Notes under the pieces: model-generated
Database searches by the model: none
What the model saw: only the letters and a program-made list of their open reading frames with translations
What the model was told of the DNA's origin: nothing
In this document: piece after piece, positions 50,535-62,089 of the stretch
How positions within the stretch are numbered: the first letter of the stretch is position 1
Layout of the letters: each line of letters begins with the position of its first letter
DNA from: Lepturacanthus savala
Lineage: Eukaryota > Chordata > Actinopteri > Scombriformes > Trichiuridae
NCBI GenBank assembly: GCA_030544235.1
Contig: CM060463.1
Coordinates: forward strand, 37,073,420-37,137,419
Reading direction: 5' to 3'
Length of the DNA: 64,000 bases
Program-made: the position numbers and the translations under genes

Positions 50535-50544
50535 GGAAGTGAAA
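50535..50544 (+). promoter_or_regulatory. ETS-IRF composite element (EICE) upstream of c1qb
   Basis: GGAAGTGAAA matches the PU.1/IRF composite consensus GGAANNGAAA exactly, within AAACAGGAAGTGAAAC. It lies about 100 bases upstream of the c1qb ATG. C1q chains are made mainly by macrophages, and PU.1 with IRF8 is a known driver of macrophage genes, so the site fits. Occupancy is inferred. Confidence 0.5.
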
Positions 50545-50718
50545 CAACACGAGAAAACACGGAGTGTTTTAGGGTAAAGGAGTGAAACCACCAGGTTATG
50601 ACTGAGGGTTCAATGAAGATCTGACACAGACTGAATCTACTGTTTCTGTCTGTCTCAGATAAAGATGACATGTTGGATGAAGACTGATACTGGGAATCTA
50701 CAAATCTACATCACTGTA

Positions 50719-51779
50719 CTATATACACTCAGCGGCCACTTTATTAGGTACACCATGCCCTTTTGCCTTCAGAACTGCCTCAATTCTTGGTGGCATAGAT
50801 TCAACAAGGTGCTGGAAGCATTCCTCAGAGAGTTTGGTCCATATTGACATGATGGCATCACACAGTTGGTGCAGATTTGTCGGCTGCACATCCATGATGC
50901 GAATCTCCCGTTCCACCACATCCCAAAGATGCTCTATTGGATTGAGATCTGGTGACTGTGGAGGCCATTTGAGTACAGTGAACTCATTGTCATGTTCAAG
51001 AAACCAGTCTGAGATGATTCCAGCTTTATGACATGGAGCATTATCCTGCTGAAAGTAGCATCAGAAGTTGGGTACATTGTGGTCATAAAGGGATGGACAT
51101 GGTCAGCAACAATACTCAGGTAGGCTGTGGCGTTGCAACGATGCTCAATTGGTACCAAGGGGCCCAAAGAGTGCCAAGAAAATATTCCCCACACCATTAC
51201 ACCACCACCACCAGCCTGAACCGTTGATACAAGGCAGGATGGATCCATGCTTTCATGTTGTTGACGCCAAATTCTGACCCTACCATCAGAATGTCGCAGC
51301 AGAAATCCAGACTCATCAGACCAGGCAACGTTTTTCCAATCTTCTATTGTCCAATTTCGATGAGCTTGTGCAAATTGTAGCCTCAGTTTCCTGTTCTTAG
51401 CTGAAAGGAGTGGCACCCGGCGTGGTCTTCTGCTGCTGTAGCCCATCTGCCTCAAAGTTGGACGTACTGTGCGTTCAGAGATGCTCTTCTGCCTACCTTG
51501 GTTGTAACGGGTGGTTATTTGAGTCACTGTTGTCTTTCTATCAGCTCGAACCAGTCTGGCCATTCTCCTCTGACCTCTGGCATCAACAAGGCATTTCCAC
51601 CCACAGAACTGCCGCTCACTGGATATTTGTTCTTTTTGGGACCATTCTCTGTAAACCCTAGAGATGGTTGTGTGTGAAAATCCCAGTAGATCAGCAGTTT
51701 CTGAAATACTCAGACCAGCCCTTCTGGCACCAACAACCATGCCACGTTCAAAGTCACTCAAATCACCTTTCTTCCCCAA
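50719..51779 (-). pseudogene. Tc1-like transposase, one frameshift
   Basis: The DDE transposase cuts and pastes its own element. Codons run open for 51779 to about 51060, then resume one frame over, ending in a stretch recognisable by VVEREIRIMDVQPTNLHQL and VLKAKG. Only one indel was seen, so the copy is young or the base is a consensus error. As read it cannot make full-length protein. Confidence 0.85.
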
Positions 51780-51926
51780 ACTGATGCTGGTTTGAACTGC
51801 AGGAGATTGTCTTGACCATGTCTACATGCCTAAATGCACTGAGTTGCTGCCATGTGATTGGCTGATTAGAAATTAAGTGTTAACGAGCAGTTGGACAGGT
51901 GGACCTAATAAAGTGGCCGGTGAGTG
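50726..51926 (-). mobile_element. Tc1-like DNA transposon, almost intact
   Basis: About 1.2 kb with imperfect terminal inverted repeats at 50726-50754 and 51899-51926 (both contain GGCCACTTTATTAGGT), flanked by TA duplications. Inside, the minus strand encodes a Tc1/mariner transposase from 51779: helix-turn-helix (SISETADLLGFSHTTISRVY), then the first catalytic Asp in AWSDESGF, and a VMVWGIFS motif. A missing base near 51059-51060 breaks the frame just before the second Asp motif. The rest continues in another frame down to about 50719. It lies about 190 bases upstream of the c1qb composite site. Confidence 0.92.
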
Positions 51927-51929
51927 TAT

Positions 51930-52228
51930 AATATATTATATATATATATATATATATCTATATGTAATGTAATGTATCACAAGGATTCACACTTTTTTTG
52001 GGGGAAGAAACAAGTCGAGGAGACCAGAGTTGGGCGGAACATTTTTATCACTCAGAGATAATTTATATGAGAATATTCTAACCAGCATTAGATGAAAGGT
52101 GAAGGTCTTAGCTTCAACTAAATACACTTTGATGTATTATTATTATTATTATTATTATTATTTATGATTAAAGTTATGATGCCAACTAGACCCATCACAA
52201 TAGCAGGTTGCAGCTACATACGTGTGTG

Positions 52229-52271
<43 letters not shown>

Positions 52272-54339
52272 TCTCTCTCCCAGGTAATAATCACTGTTTC
52301 TTTAATTTCTGCTGGAATGAAAGAAGATAACACTAAATTCTTTTACAGATTCAAAAATATGTTCGTGAAACTTCATTTTCCACTTTATTTGAACTTAAAC
52401 CAAGTGAATTTACAACAATATTCTGATATTTTAAATCAAACATTTTATTGGTGATTATTTATGCGATAAAACAGATTAATATTCAGTAAACTGTATATGA
52501 AATGATGCCAGTAAACACCATTTTAATACTCTATTTCTGTAATTTTAGGTAAGTATATTTATTCAAATTCTGGATGGAGGAAATCTGTAAATTGACATTT
52601 GTTGATAATTAGAAAAATAATTGCAAAGCAAAATTTAAATGATGCAGAGAAATAACCAATGAACAGACATATTAACAGTTACAGCATATTTTAAGATAAA
52701 ATGTGAAGAATTAGATGATTTTATTTAACCTCTTGATGCCTGAATATATTTACATTGTATATAAAAATAATGATAATAATAATATTATTATTATATAATG
52801 AACTGTTGATATTTTCACTCTTAACTCTGTAATTGTTTGTGTTTATCTGACAAAGCAAATCATAACTCAGAGAAGTGAAACTATTTCACAGGAAGTGAGG
52901 AAAAGCTCCACCTGATGAAGAACTGATGATGAAGCATCAATGAAAGCATCCGATTAAAAAAACATTTCTTCAAATTAACATTTTGTTCTGTTTTTCGTTG
53001 GACTTCCTCCTCATTGTTCCCTGATACACAAACAGTTTTCCTGTCAGCGTTTTGCAGCCTGATTAAAAAGTCAGTATCTGTTCCACAAAATATGAAATGT
53101 CCTCCATGTGTGGGACACAGAGAGCTGATGTGGACTTTATGTAATAATTACATCCTGTCAAATGTCCCACTGTGTTATTTTCAGCCTTTCTCAGATCCGC
53201 TTTCTATTTACTGGACTGTGTCCATGTCACCAAACAACAATCCCACTGACCTTTAATAGAAATGTAAGTTTGTCTTTATATATAGTGAATGGTTCAGTTT
53301 GGCTTCTTCTAGAAATGTGTGAATGTAAAACTAAATCAGCAACAGGACGACGATAAGGAGGTTTATTATATATTATATATGTGAATGTAGCAGCTGATAC
53401 TAATCAGCTAATTCTAGTGCAACTCCAGGACTTGACTTTAAGATGAGAGATGAACTATAATATGCAGCAATAGCATAACAAATAAAGACGTAGTGCAGCA
53501 ATTCCAGCGATTCTTGAATCTGTTTGTGTTGTTTCTTTATGATTTTTTATTTTTAATTTAAACATCAGTCTTATTCATCGTATGACCTTGATACCAATGT
53601 TTTGATATCAATCTCTGTTCAGATTAAAGGTCTTTTCCACTTCTCCTGTGGTTTATTTGAAGTTGTGATGTCACTAATAAAATATAATAATCACTATAGT
53701 TTATAGCTTTTCTCTGCAGCTCTAGAATGAACAGGTGATTTTGTTTATGTCTCAGTATTATTGTACATCTCTGATATTAATATCTACCTTCCTGCAATAT
53801 GGACCCTTGACCTGCTGTTACTGTTTGACAAATCATAAAGAATAACTAACTAGGGTTTTATAATAGTTCATTATCAGTTATCAATTAACCTCAGCCTTTA
53901 AACAAATAGACTCTTTATCATTAGAGTATAATAGAATCTGTGTTCTGATCAGCACAAAACAAAATGGAAATATGTGAGAAAATGATAAATAAATAGAAAC
54001 GAACACAAAGTCTTGTGGTGTTCAGCTGTTTATTGTGTTCATATGATTATTATTCACTAACAGACATCAACAGAGGAAACGTAGGTCTGATGTGTGATAT
54101 TCTGACATATATCAATGAATGTATAATCAGTTTTGAGTGAACAACCTGCTTTTATTTATAAATCTCTCTCTCTGCAGGTTCCTTCTTCCCCATGTACAAA
54201 CATGCAAAACTCTATTCCAGGATGACCTGTATTCTCTTCATGATTATCTCTCCATATAAAACAGATGCATCTTAATAATTCATCATATCCTGGTTAGATA
54301 GTTGAAAACCAAATAAAAATGGTTCATGTTTATTTATGT
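51930..54339. other. Intergenic, Tc1 element to c1qc 3' end
   Basis: AT-rich, with TA, ATT and TG microsatellites, plus the c1qc 3' UTR at the right edge. Several reading frames of 60-96 codons have no recognisable motif. No gene supported. Confidence 0.55.
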
Positions 54340-57300
54340 TTATTGAGGCTGCAGCAGGAAGCCAGAGAAGATGCTGTGGCCGGAGGGTTTTCCTCTCATC
54401 CCCCTGTCGTCCTTAGTCTCCAGCCAGACCTCCTGGTTCCTGGACAGGTAGACCGCCAGGCCGCCTGAAGTCACCTGTTAGCAAGAACACGGGTCAAATG
54501 GAATCATGGCTGGATCTTTTCCAGAGATCTACTGGAAATCAGATCAGATGGGCCATGTTATTTTATGCTTTTTTTTCCAAAGAATGTGGAGACAAATGTT
54601 CTTTGGGGGTCATCCCTGTATTCGCTATGTCCTATGTTCCCTATGTCCTATGTTCCCTATGTCCTATGTTCCCTATGTCCTATGTTCCCTGGGTCCTATG
54701 TTCCCTATGTCCTATGTTCCCTATGTCCTATGTTCCCTATGTCCTATGTTCCCTATGTCCTATGTTCCCTATGTCCTATGTTCCCTGGGTCCTATGTTCC
54801 CTATGTCCTATGTTCCCTATGTCCTAAGTTCCCTATGTCCTATGTTCCCTAGGTCCTATGTTCCCTGGGTCCTATGTTCACTAATTCCTATGTTCCCTAA
54901 GTTCTATGTTCCCTATGTCCTATGTTCCCTGGGTCCTATGTTCCCTATGTCCTATGTTCCCTGGGACCTATGTTCCCTGGGACCTATGTTCCCTGGGTTC
55001 TATGTTCCCTATGTCCTATGTTCCCTGGGTCCTATGTTCCCTAGGAACATAGGACCCAGGGAACATAGGACATCTTTTTCAGAAAGGTTAGGGTCTGGTT
55101 TAGAGTTAAGGTTTGATTTTAGATTCCCTAGGGTTTTGGGGTTGTTTGAGGGTTTTTTCAGTCCCAAATGTGGTTAAAGTTTATGGTTTTACTTCTGTTC
55201 CCTGGGTCCTATGTTCCCTGGGTCCTATGTTCCCTGGGTCCCATGTTCCCTGGGTCCTATGTTCCCTGGGTCCTATGTTCCTTGTGTCTTATGTTCCTAC
55301 CAACCACCAGACCAGATGTTTTACCTTTTGCGTTTAAAAGTCCAACAATAAAAGCAGAAACTGAAAGCTGTGAATGAAAGAAGCTCTGCTACAACAATTT
55401 AATGGCTCGAATGTTTGTTTTTCCTAAAAGACTTAAAAATTAACTTGACCAGGAAGGACCTGGACCATCTTATTATATATATATATATATATCACTTATA
55501 ATATTATTCTAATAATATTATTCTGAACATTAGGCTCTAATGTAGAAAAGTTGTTGCCTGCAAATCTGACCTTTTTAGAAGAAAAGCTCTATTATCTTGT
55601 TGTAACTTGAATATTATTTGATGGCAGATGAAAATGTATTTTGTATTGATGCTCGTATTAATACTTGTTGTTTCCCACGACGATGATCGCAGAAGGACGC
55701 CAGCAGTGATTGGTCGACCTTCATCACCACACAGAGACGATCTTCTAAAGTGGCATGGTACGTAAAGTAGTAGGTTCCAGGGACCCGACACCTGCAGCAC
55801 AAAACCAGTCATTCACTCAGTGGACGTCCTCCTGGGAAGTGGGAATTTGTACAAAAAGAACTGTGTCGACTAATAAAGAAAATGCATCTTCACACAGGCC
55901 TTTGTTTATAAATGAGTAGTTGGCTCACTTGAGGCCTCCTGTCCTTGGTCCTATGTTCCCTAGGTCCTATGTTCCCTAGGTCCTATGTTCCCTAGGTCCT
56001 ATGTTCCCTATGTCCTATGTTCCCTAGGTCCTATGTTCTTTAGGTCCTATGTTCCCTGGGTCCTATGTTCCCTGGGTCCTATGTTCCCTAGGTCCTATGT
56101 TCCCTATGTCCTATGTTCCCTGGGTCCTATGTTCCCTAGGTCCTATGTTCCCTAGGTCCTATGTTCCCTATGTCCTATGTTCCCTGGGTCCTATGTTCCC
56201 TAGGTCCTATGTTCCCTAGGTCCTATGTTCCCTAGGTCCTATGTTCTTTAGGTCCTATGTTCCCTGGGTCCTATGTTCCCTAGGTCCTATGTTCCCTAGG
56301 TCCTATGTTCCAACTGTCCTATGTTCTTTAGGTCCTATGTTCCCTAGGTCCTATGTTCCCTGGGTCCTATGTTCCCTAGGTCCTATGTTCCCTAGGTCCT
56401 ATGTTCCCTATGTCCTATGTTCCCTAGGTCCTATGTTCTTTAGGTCCTATGTTCCCTGGGTCCTATGTTCCCTGGGTCCTATGTTCCCTAGGTCCTATGT
56501 TCCCTAGGTCCTATGTTCCCTATGTCCTATGTTCCCTGGGTCCTATGTTCCCTAGGTCCTATGTTCCCTAGGTCCTATGTTCCCTAGGTCCTATGTTCTT
56601 TAGGTCCTATGTTCCCTGGGTCCTATGTTCCCTAGGTCCTATGTTCCCTAGGTCCTATGTTCCAACTGTCCTATGTTCTTTAGGTCCTATGTTCCCTAGG
56701 TCCTATGTTCCCTAGGTCCTATGTTCTTTAGGTCCTATGTTCCCTAGGTCCTATGTTCCCTGGGTCCTATGTTCCCTGGGTCCTATGTTCCCTAGGTCCT
56801 ATGTTCTTTAGGTCCTATGTTCCCTGGGTCCTATGTTCCCTAGGTCCTATGTTCCCTAGGTCCTATGTTCCCTGGGTCCTATGTTCCCTAGGTCCTATGT
56901 TCCCTAGGTCATATGTTCCCTGGGTCCTATGTTCCCTAGGTCCTATGTTCTTTAGGTCCTATGTTCTCTAGGTCCTATGTTCCCTAGGTCCTATGTTCTC
57001 TGGGTCCTATGTTCCCTAGGTCCTATGTTCCCTGGGTCCTATGTTCCCTAGGTCCTATGTTCTCTGGGTCCTATGTTCCCTAGGTCCTATGTTCCCTGGG
57101 TCCTATGTTCCCTAGGTCCTATGTTCTCTGGGTCCTATGTTCCCTAGGTCCTATGTTCCCTGTGTCCTATGCTCCCTAGGTCCTATGTTCTCTGGGTCCT
57201 ATGTTCCCTAGGTCCTATGTTCCCTGTGTCCTATGTTCCATTGGTCCTATGTTCCCTAGGTACTATGTTCCCTGGGTCCTATGTTCCCTAGGTCCTATGT

Positions 57301-60300
57301 TCCCTGGGTCCTATGTTCCCTAGGTCCTATGTTCTCTGGGTCCTATGTTCCCTAGGTCCTATGTTCCCTGGGTCCTATGTTCCCTAGGTCCTATGTTCCC
57401 TAGGTCATATGTTCCCTATGTCCTATGTTCCCTAGGTCCTATGTTCTTTAGGTCCTATGTTCTCTAGGTCCTATGTTCCCTAGGTCCTATGTTCTCTGGG
57501 TCCTATGTTCCCTAGGTCCTATGTTCCCTGGGTCCTATGTTCCCTAGGTCCTATGTTCTCTGGGTCCTATGTTCCCTAGGTCCTATGTTCCCTGGGTCCT
57601 ATGTTCCCTAGGTCCTATGTTCTCTGGGTCCTATGTTCTCTAGGTCCCATGTTCCCTATGTCCTATGTTCCATTGGTCCTATGTTCCCTAGGTCCTATGT
57701 TCCCTGGGTCCTATGTTCCCTAGGTCCTATGTTCTCTGGGTCCTATGTTCCCTAGGTCCTATGTTCCCTGGGTCCTATGTTCCCTAGGTCCTATGTTCTC
57801 TGGGTCCTATGTTCTCTAGGTCCCATGTTCCCTATGTCCTATGTTCCATTGGTCCTATGTTCCCTAGGTCCTATGTTCCCTGGGTCCTATGTTCCCTAGG
57901 TCCTATGTTCTCTGGGTCCTATGTTCCCTATGTCCTATATTCCATTGTTCATGTTCTCTGGGTCCATAGGACCTAGGGTCCTATGTTCCCTAGGTCCTAT
58001 GTTCCCTGGGTCCTATGTTCCCTGGGTCCTATGTTCCCTAGGTCATATGTTCCCTATGTCCTATGTTCCATTGGTCCTATGTTCCCTAGGTCCTATGTTC
58101 CCTGGGTCCTATGTTCCCTATGTCCTATGTTCCATTGGTCCTATGTTCTTTAGGTCCTATGTTCTCTAGGTCCTATGTTCCCTATGTCCTATGTTCTCTA
58201 GGTCCTATGTTCACTGGGTCTTATGTTCCCTAGGTCCTATGTTCCCTAGGTCCTATGTTCCCTGGGTCTTATGTTCCCTAGGTCCTATGTTCCCTAGGTC
58301 CTATGTTCCCTAGGTCCTATGTTCCCTGGGTCTTATGTTCCCTAGGTCCTATGTTCCCTAGGTCCTATGTTCCCTGGGTCTTATGTTCCCTAGGTCCTAT
58401 GTTCTCTATGTCCTATGTTCTCTAGGTCCTATGTTCTCTAGGTCCTATGTTCCCTAGGTCCTATGTTCCCTGGGTCCTATGTTCCCTAGGTCCTATGTTC
58501 CCTAGGTCCTATGTTCCCTGGGTCCTATGTTCCCTAGGTCCTATGTTCCCTAGGTCCTATGTTCCCTGGGTCCTATGTTCCCTAGGTCCTATGTTCACCA
58601 GACCAGATGTTTTACCTTCTGAGTTTAAAAATCCAAGAATTAAAGTAAAAACTGAAAGCTGTAAATGAAAGAAGCTCTGCTACAACAATTGTTTTTCCTA
58701 AAAGACTTAACATAAGTTGAGCAGGAAGGACCTGGATCATCTAATTACACCTTTTTCTTATAGTATTATTCTATGTTTTGTGTATAAATGAGTAGCTGTC
58801 TCACCTGAAGCGTCCTGTCTCTGTGTTGTAGTCGTCGTTGATGTTGGTGATGACTTTAGTGAAGCGGATCACGCTGTTCCGGTCCGGGTACTGGTTGGTT
58901 CCTCTGGCTACGCTGAAGGCTGCTTTCTGCTGGACTCCCACAGTCCTGCAGCCATTTAAACAACAGACAGATCATAGGTGTCCAACCCAAGGCCCGCGAG
59001 CCCAATCTGGCCAGCGCCTCAATTTCTGTGGCCCCTCGAAAGCTTGCACAGATATGTCCAATTTATTGACAGATGGAAAAGTGAATAAATGATAATGGAG
59101 ACACTCAGTTTTTCTCAGTTGAACACAAAGGAAAGTTTCCATTTTTCCTTATTTTCCTTTGTTGAAGTTCATCTGTCATTACTTTCTGGTACTTTCTATT
59201 TTTCTCTATATTTGTGCAAACAACAACGATAGTTTCCAGTCATTAAAATGCCATTTAGAGCAGAGAACATAATGGGGACAAACAGATGAACAACATGATT
59301 TCTAGTGACTCAACTGATATAATTAAATGCATGGAAACTTTAATGGGTAACAATCCAAACTTGTTCATCCACATGGACACCGGTGCTTTTCTTGGTTTTG
59401 ACTCCATACCCGGATTCTCCTGCTGCTCCTTGAGGGCCTTTAGGTCCAGGGAGTCCCCTTTCGCCCTGGTCTCCGCTCTGGCCTCGTTTACCAGGCAATC
59501 CCATCAGCCCCGGCTCCCCCTTCAGTCCCTTCTGAGGCCCGTGGTCTCCGCTCCACATTTTACCTGCAGCATCAACCACCAGCAGACAGGAGGTTGTAGA
59601 TAATGTCCAATGGCTAATCTCCCAGGGCCAGACCATTAAAATACATGAAGCACAACAAAGCCTGCACATTTCCCCTCCTTGCTGTGTAAAGAAATACATT
59701 CTACATATTTACACCATTAATTCAACTTCAACTTCCAACACAGGAGAGCTGACATAAGAAAACATTTCCATTCTAAACATTTTACTCACTGAACAGGATT
59801 TAGTATTTTCAGCAGCAGCAGGTGAAGTTATCTCCTGTTTTAAAAAACATTTAATGATCTAAAGTCTAAATATTTTATCTTTCGAGCCCTGAAAGACCAA
59901 ACTGTGATGTGGTGCAAACCTAAAAACCTGGTACCAGATTTGACCGTTCTAGTGGGCCAGTTCTGGCCCATGGACCACATGTTTGACACCCTGATAAGGT
60001 TCCTATCACTCTATTAACACAGAAAGTAAAGCTTCATATTGTACCAGGAGTGGGGTTCGAACCCACGTGGGCTGATGCCCATTGGATCTTAAGTCCAACG
60101 CCTTAACCACTCGGCCATCCTGGTCACTTTATAAATAACAAACCTGTTATTTTCCATGATTGAAGCTAAATTTCCCTTAAAATTCAATCAGTCCAACGTG
60201 AAAAACAAGAATAATTCATATGTGTGGTTGAGTTCAGACAGAGATCATGATTTGTAAAGGTGTGTGTGTGTGTGTGTGTCTGTGTGTGTGTGTGTCTGTG

Positions 60301-60457
60301 TGTGTGTGTGTGTGATATACCTGGACTTCCCTTTTCTCCTTTCTCTCCATCACGTCCATCTCTTCCAGGCATTCCTGGAATACCTGAGGATGTCACAGAT
60401 AAACACATGAACACACATACACACATGCACCTGTACACATGTACATGTTCACACACG

Positions 60458-60492
<35 letters not shown>

Positions 60493-60596
60493 GGCATCCC
60501 TGGCATCCCCGTTGCCGGACAGGTCTCCATAGCAACCAGCAGGGATACAGCTAGCGAGAGCAGAGCTCCCATCACAACAACACAACGCTGGAGCAT
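54340..60596 (-). CDS. c1qc: Complement C1q chain, C-like
   Basis: Exons in transcript order: 60596-60491 (coding part of an exon starting near 60606), 60383-60321, 59563-59410, 58945-58805, 55791-55665, 54474-54340. They join in phases 1, 1, 2, 2, 0 to give 241 residues. Residues 1-22 form a signal peptide (MGALLSLAVSLLVA). Cys26 precedes the collagen part (GMPGMPGIPGMPGRDGRDG), which has two small breaks around the third/fourth exon join. A globular C1q domain runs from about 112. FSVARGTNQYPDRNSVIRF, NTETGRFRCRVPGTYYFTYH, EVWLETKDD and HSIFSGFLLQPQ resemble the C chain most, with some B-like wording. Two introns split the globular domain at positions different from those in the neighbouring chain. 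Introns 5 and 6 carry a 16-bp minisatellite and intron 3 contains a tRNA gene. It is on the same strand as c1qb and upstream of it. A possible c1qa lies outside the window. Confidence 0.75.
54625..55298. repeat. 16-bp minisatellite in c1qc intron 6 (two blocks)
   Basis: Unit TCCCTATGTCCTATGT at 54625-55058, a short inverted stretch at 55045-55071, then a second block at 55197-55298. Same unit family as the larger array in intron 5. Confidence 0.95.
55945..58597. repeat. 16-bp minisatellite, about 165 copies, c1qc intron 5
   Basis: Unit TCCCTAGGTCCTATGT with GGG, TCTT, CATT and CTGT variants and higher-order blocks (the order of variants repeats every few hundred bases around 57000-57900). 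Confidence 0.97.
58975..59240. mobile_element. hAT-like element fragment in c1qc intron 4
   Basis: Starts AGGTGTCCAACCCAAGGCCC and continues with CCCCTCGAAAGCTTG and TTGAAGTTCATCTGTCATTA, the reverse complement of the fragment next to c1qb. A further hAT-like end (GTTTGACACCCTG) lies at 59978-59990. Confidence 0.6.
60042..60124 (-). tRNA. tRNA-Leu (anticodon UAA), in c1qc intron 3
   Basis: The minus strand reads as an 83-nt type II tRNA. The acceptor arms ACCAGGA and TCCTGGT pair, box A (TGGCCGAGTGG) and box B (GGTTCGAACC) are present, the long variable arm is GGGCATCAGCCC, and the anticodon loop is CTTAAGA. It lies inside intron 3 of c1qc, on the same strand, so it is crossed by Pol II transcription of that gene. 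Confidence 0.93.
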
Positions 60597-61051
60597 GATG
60601 GAGAACCTGATGATGAGGAGGAGAAGGTGAAGATGAGGAGAAAAGGAATGAGGTGTGAAGATGTAGAAATGGGAAAAGAGGAGACAGCAAAAGGAGGAAG
60701 AGGAGGAAGTTGAGAAGAAGAAACGACGAGGAAAAGCACTTGGTGACAGATTCCTGGTTCAGTACGGGATAAAAACAGCATTTAATGTAGCAGAGTTCAT
60801 CTGAGCAGCTGAATCAGTGACAGATAAAATAAATTCAGAGGATTCTTCACTGGAACAAACTCTGTCTGTTTAAATCTTTAACAAAACATACATAAAATAA
60901 ACACTAACTTCAGTGAAGCTCCAGATATTTCAGGATAACACCAGCATTTTTTCTGCTTCTTGCTAACAGAAGCCAATCTTTTATACAACTAGATTTCATT
61001 TACTTTAGTTTATAAGTCGGTAAATCTCGATAATAAATGTTTAAAACTCAC

Positions 61052-61150
61052 CTGAGAGAACAGACAGAGGAGTAAAAGTGGAGTGAAGTGACTCTGTAGC
61101 AGCAGAAAGAAGAGGAAGCTGACACCAAACCACACATTCAGCAGCTGGGG
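61052..61150 (-). other. c1qc: Probable non-coding first exon and promoter edge of c1qc
   Basis: On the minus strand a perfect donor (CTCAG/GTGAGT) ends at 61052, and the acceptor TCATCATCAG at about 60607 precedes the ATG exon. A GAGGAAG core at 61111-61117 on the plus strand, in a purine-rich setting, resembles a PU.1 site, as expected for a macrophage gene. The upstream limit is a guess. Confidence 0.45.
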
Positions 61151-61740
61151 ATGTTTTTCTGTTTTTTTGGTTTATTTTTTCGGCTCCTGCTGTTGTTGCA
61201 GTTCTTCATTTTAAAGCACTGAGGGGGAATAAAAGAAATCAGCAGCATTAATGGAGTGTTTCAGGGTTTCAACATGTTGATGACACCAGCAAGACGTTAA
61301 GACGCAAAACACAATGTAATGTTTCCAACAGACGTGTGAAATAAGACTCTGATGATGCTTTTCTGATTCCCTTCTTTTGGTTTTGTGGATATATTTTTTT
61401 TTATATATTTAATTTCATTATAAACGTTAAATGCTGCTGTAGTTTTAGAAGCTCCTGTTTTATGATGGTTGATGCATTTGTACTTAAAAATATGAGTGAA
61501 CGTCGCCTTAAAACTTCACATGAAGTCAACAAACAAAGTCAAAAACAAATATCATGTTCTCTAGACTCAAGCTTCATCTGGTGGATCAGATGTTACAATA
61601 CATTAATCCCACACATTTCTCCTGATTTGTGAGGTATCTGTGTGTGAGATTTCTGCCTTTTCATTTCTTTAAGTTTACAGCGACGTCTGGATTTTTATCT
61701 AATGTTCATCTATTAACACAGAAAGTAAAGCTTCATATTG

Positions 61741-61823
61741 TACCAGGAGTGGGGTTCGAACCCACGAGGGCTGATGCCCATTGGATCTTAAGTCCAACAC
61801 CTTAACCACTCGGCCATCCTGGT
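61741..61823 (-). tRNA. tRNA-Leu (anticodon UAA), second copy
   Basis: Same length, anticodon and arms as the copy in c1qc intron 3, differing at only a couple of bases (in the anticodon-stem region and beside the variable arm). All stems pair. It lies about 600 bases upstream of the probable c1qc first exon. Confidence 0.93.
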
Positions 61824-62089
61824 CCTGAGGTGAGCTGGACCTGGTCCAGACCTGGTCCAGACCAGCAGCATTCAACCCGTCTCCTACACGTCTCTTTCCT
61901 CATTGTTTTTATTTAATTAACAAGAAGCAAAGAAAAACTTTTTCATATTAAAGATGCACAAGTTTCAACACACAAAATATCTCTGGAGATTTTATTTCTC
62001 ATGCAACAATGCATGCTGGGAAATCTGAAAACACACTGAACCATTAATCCATGCTCATCATTTTAAATTAAAGAATTTAGGAGAAAAAA

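Noticed and set aside
53014..53256. An 80-codon frame between the Tc1 element and c1qc
   Set aside because: No motif, signal or splice context, in AT-rich intergenic DNA.
54506..58668. Several frames repeating a Pro-Met-Phe-Pro type motif
   Set aside because: Products of the 16-bp minisatellite in c1qc introns, antisense to that gene.
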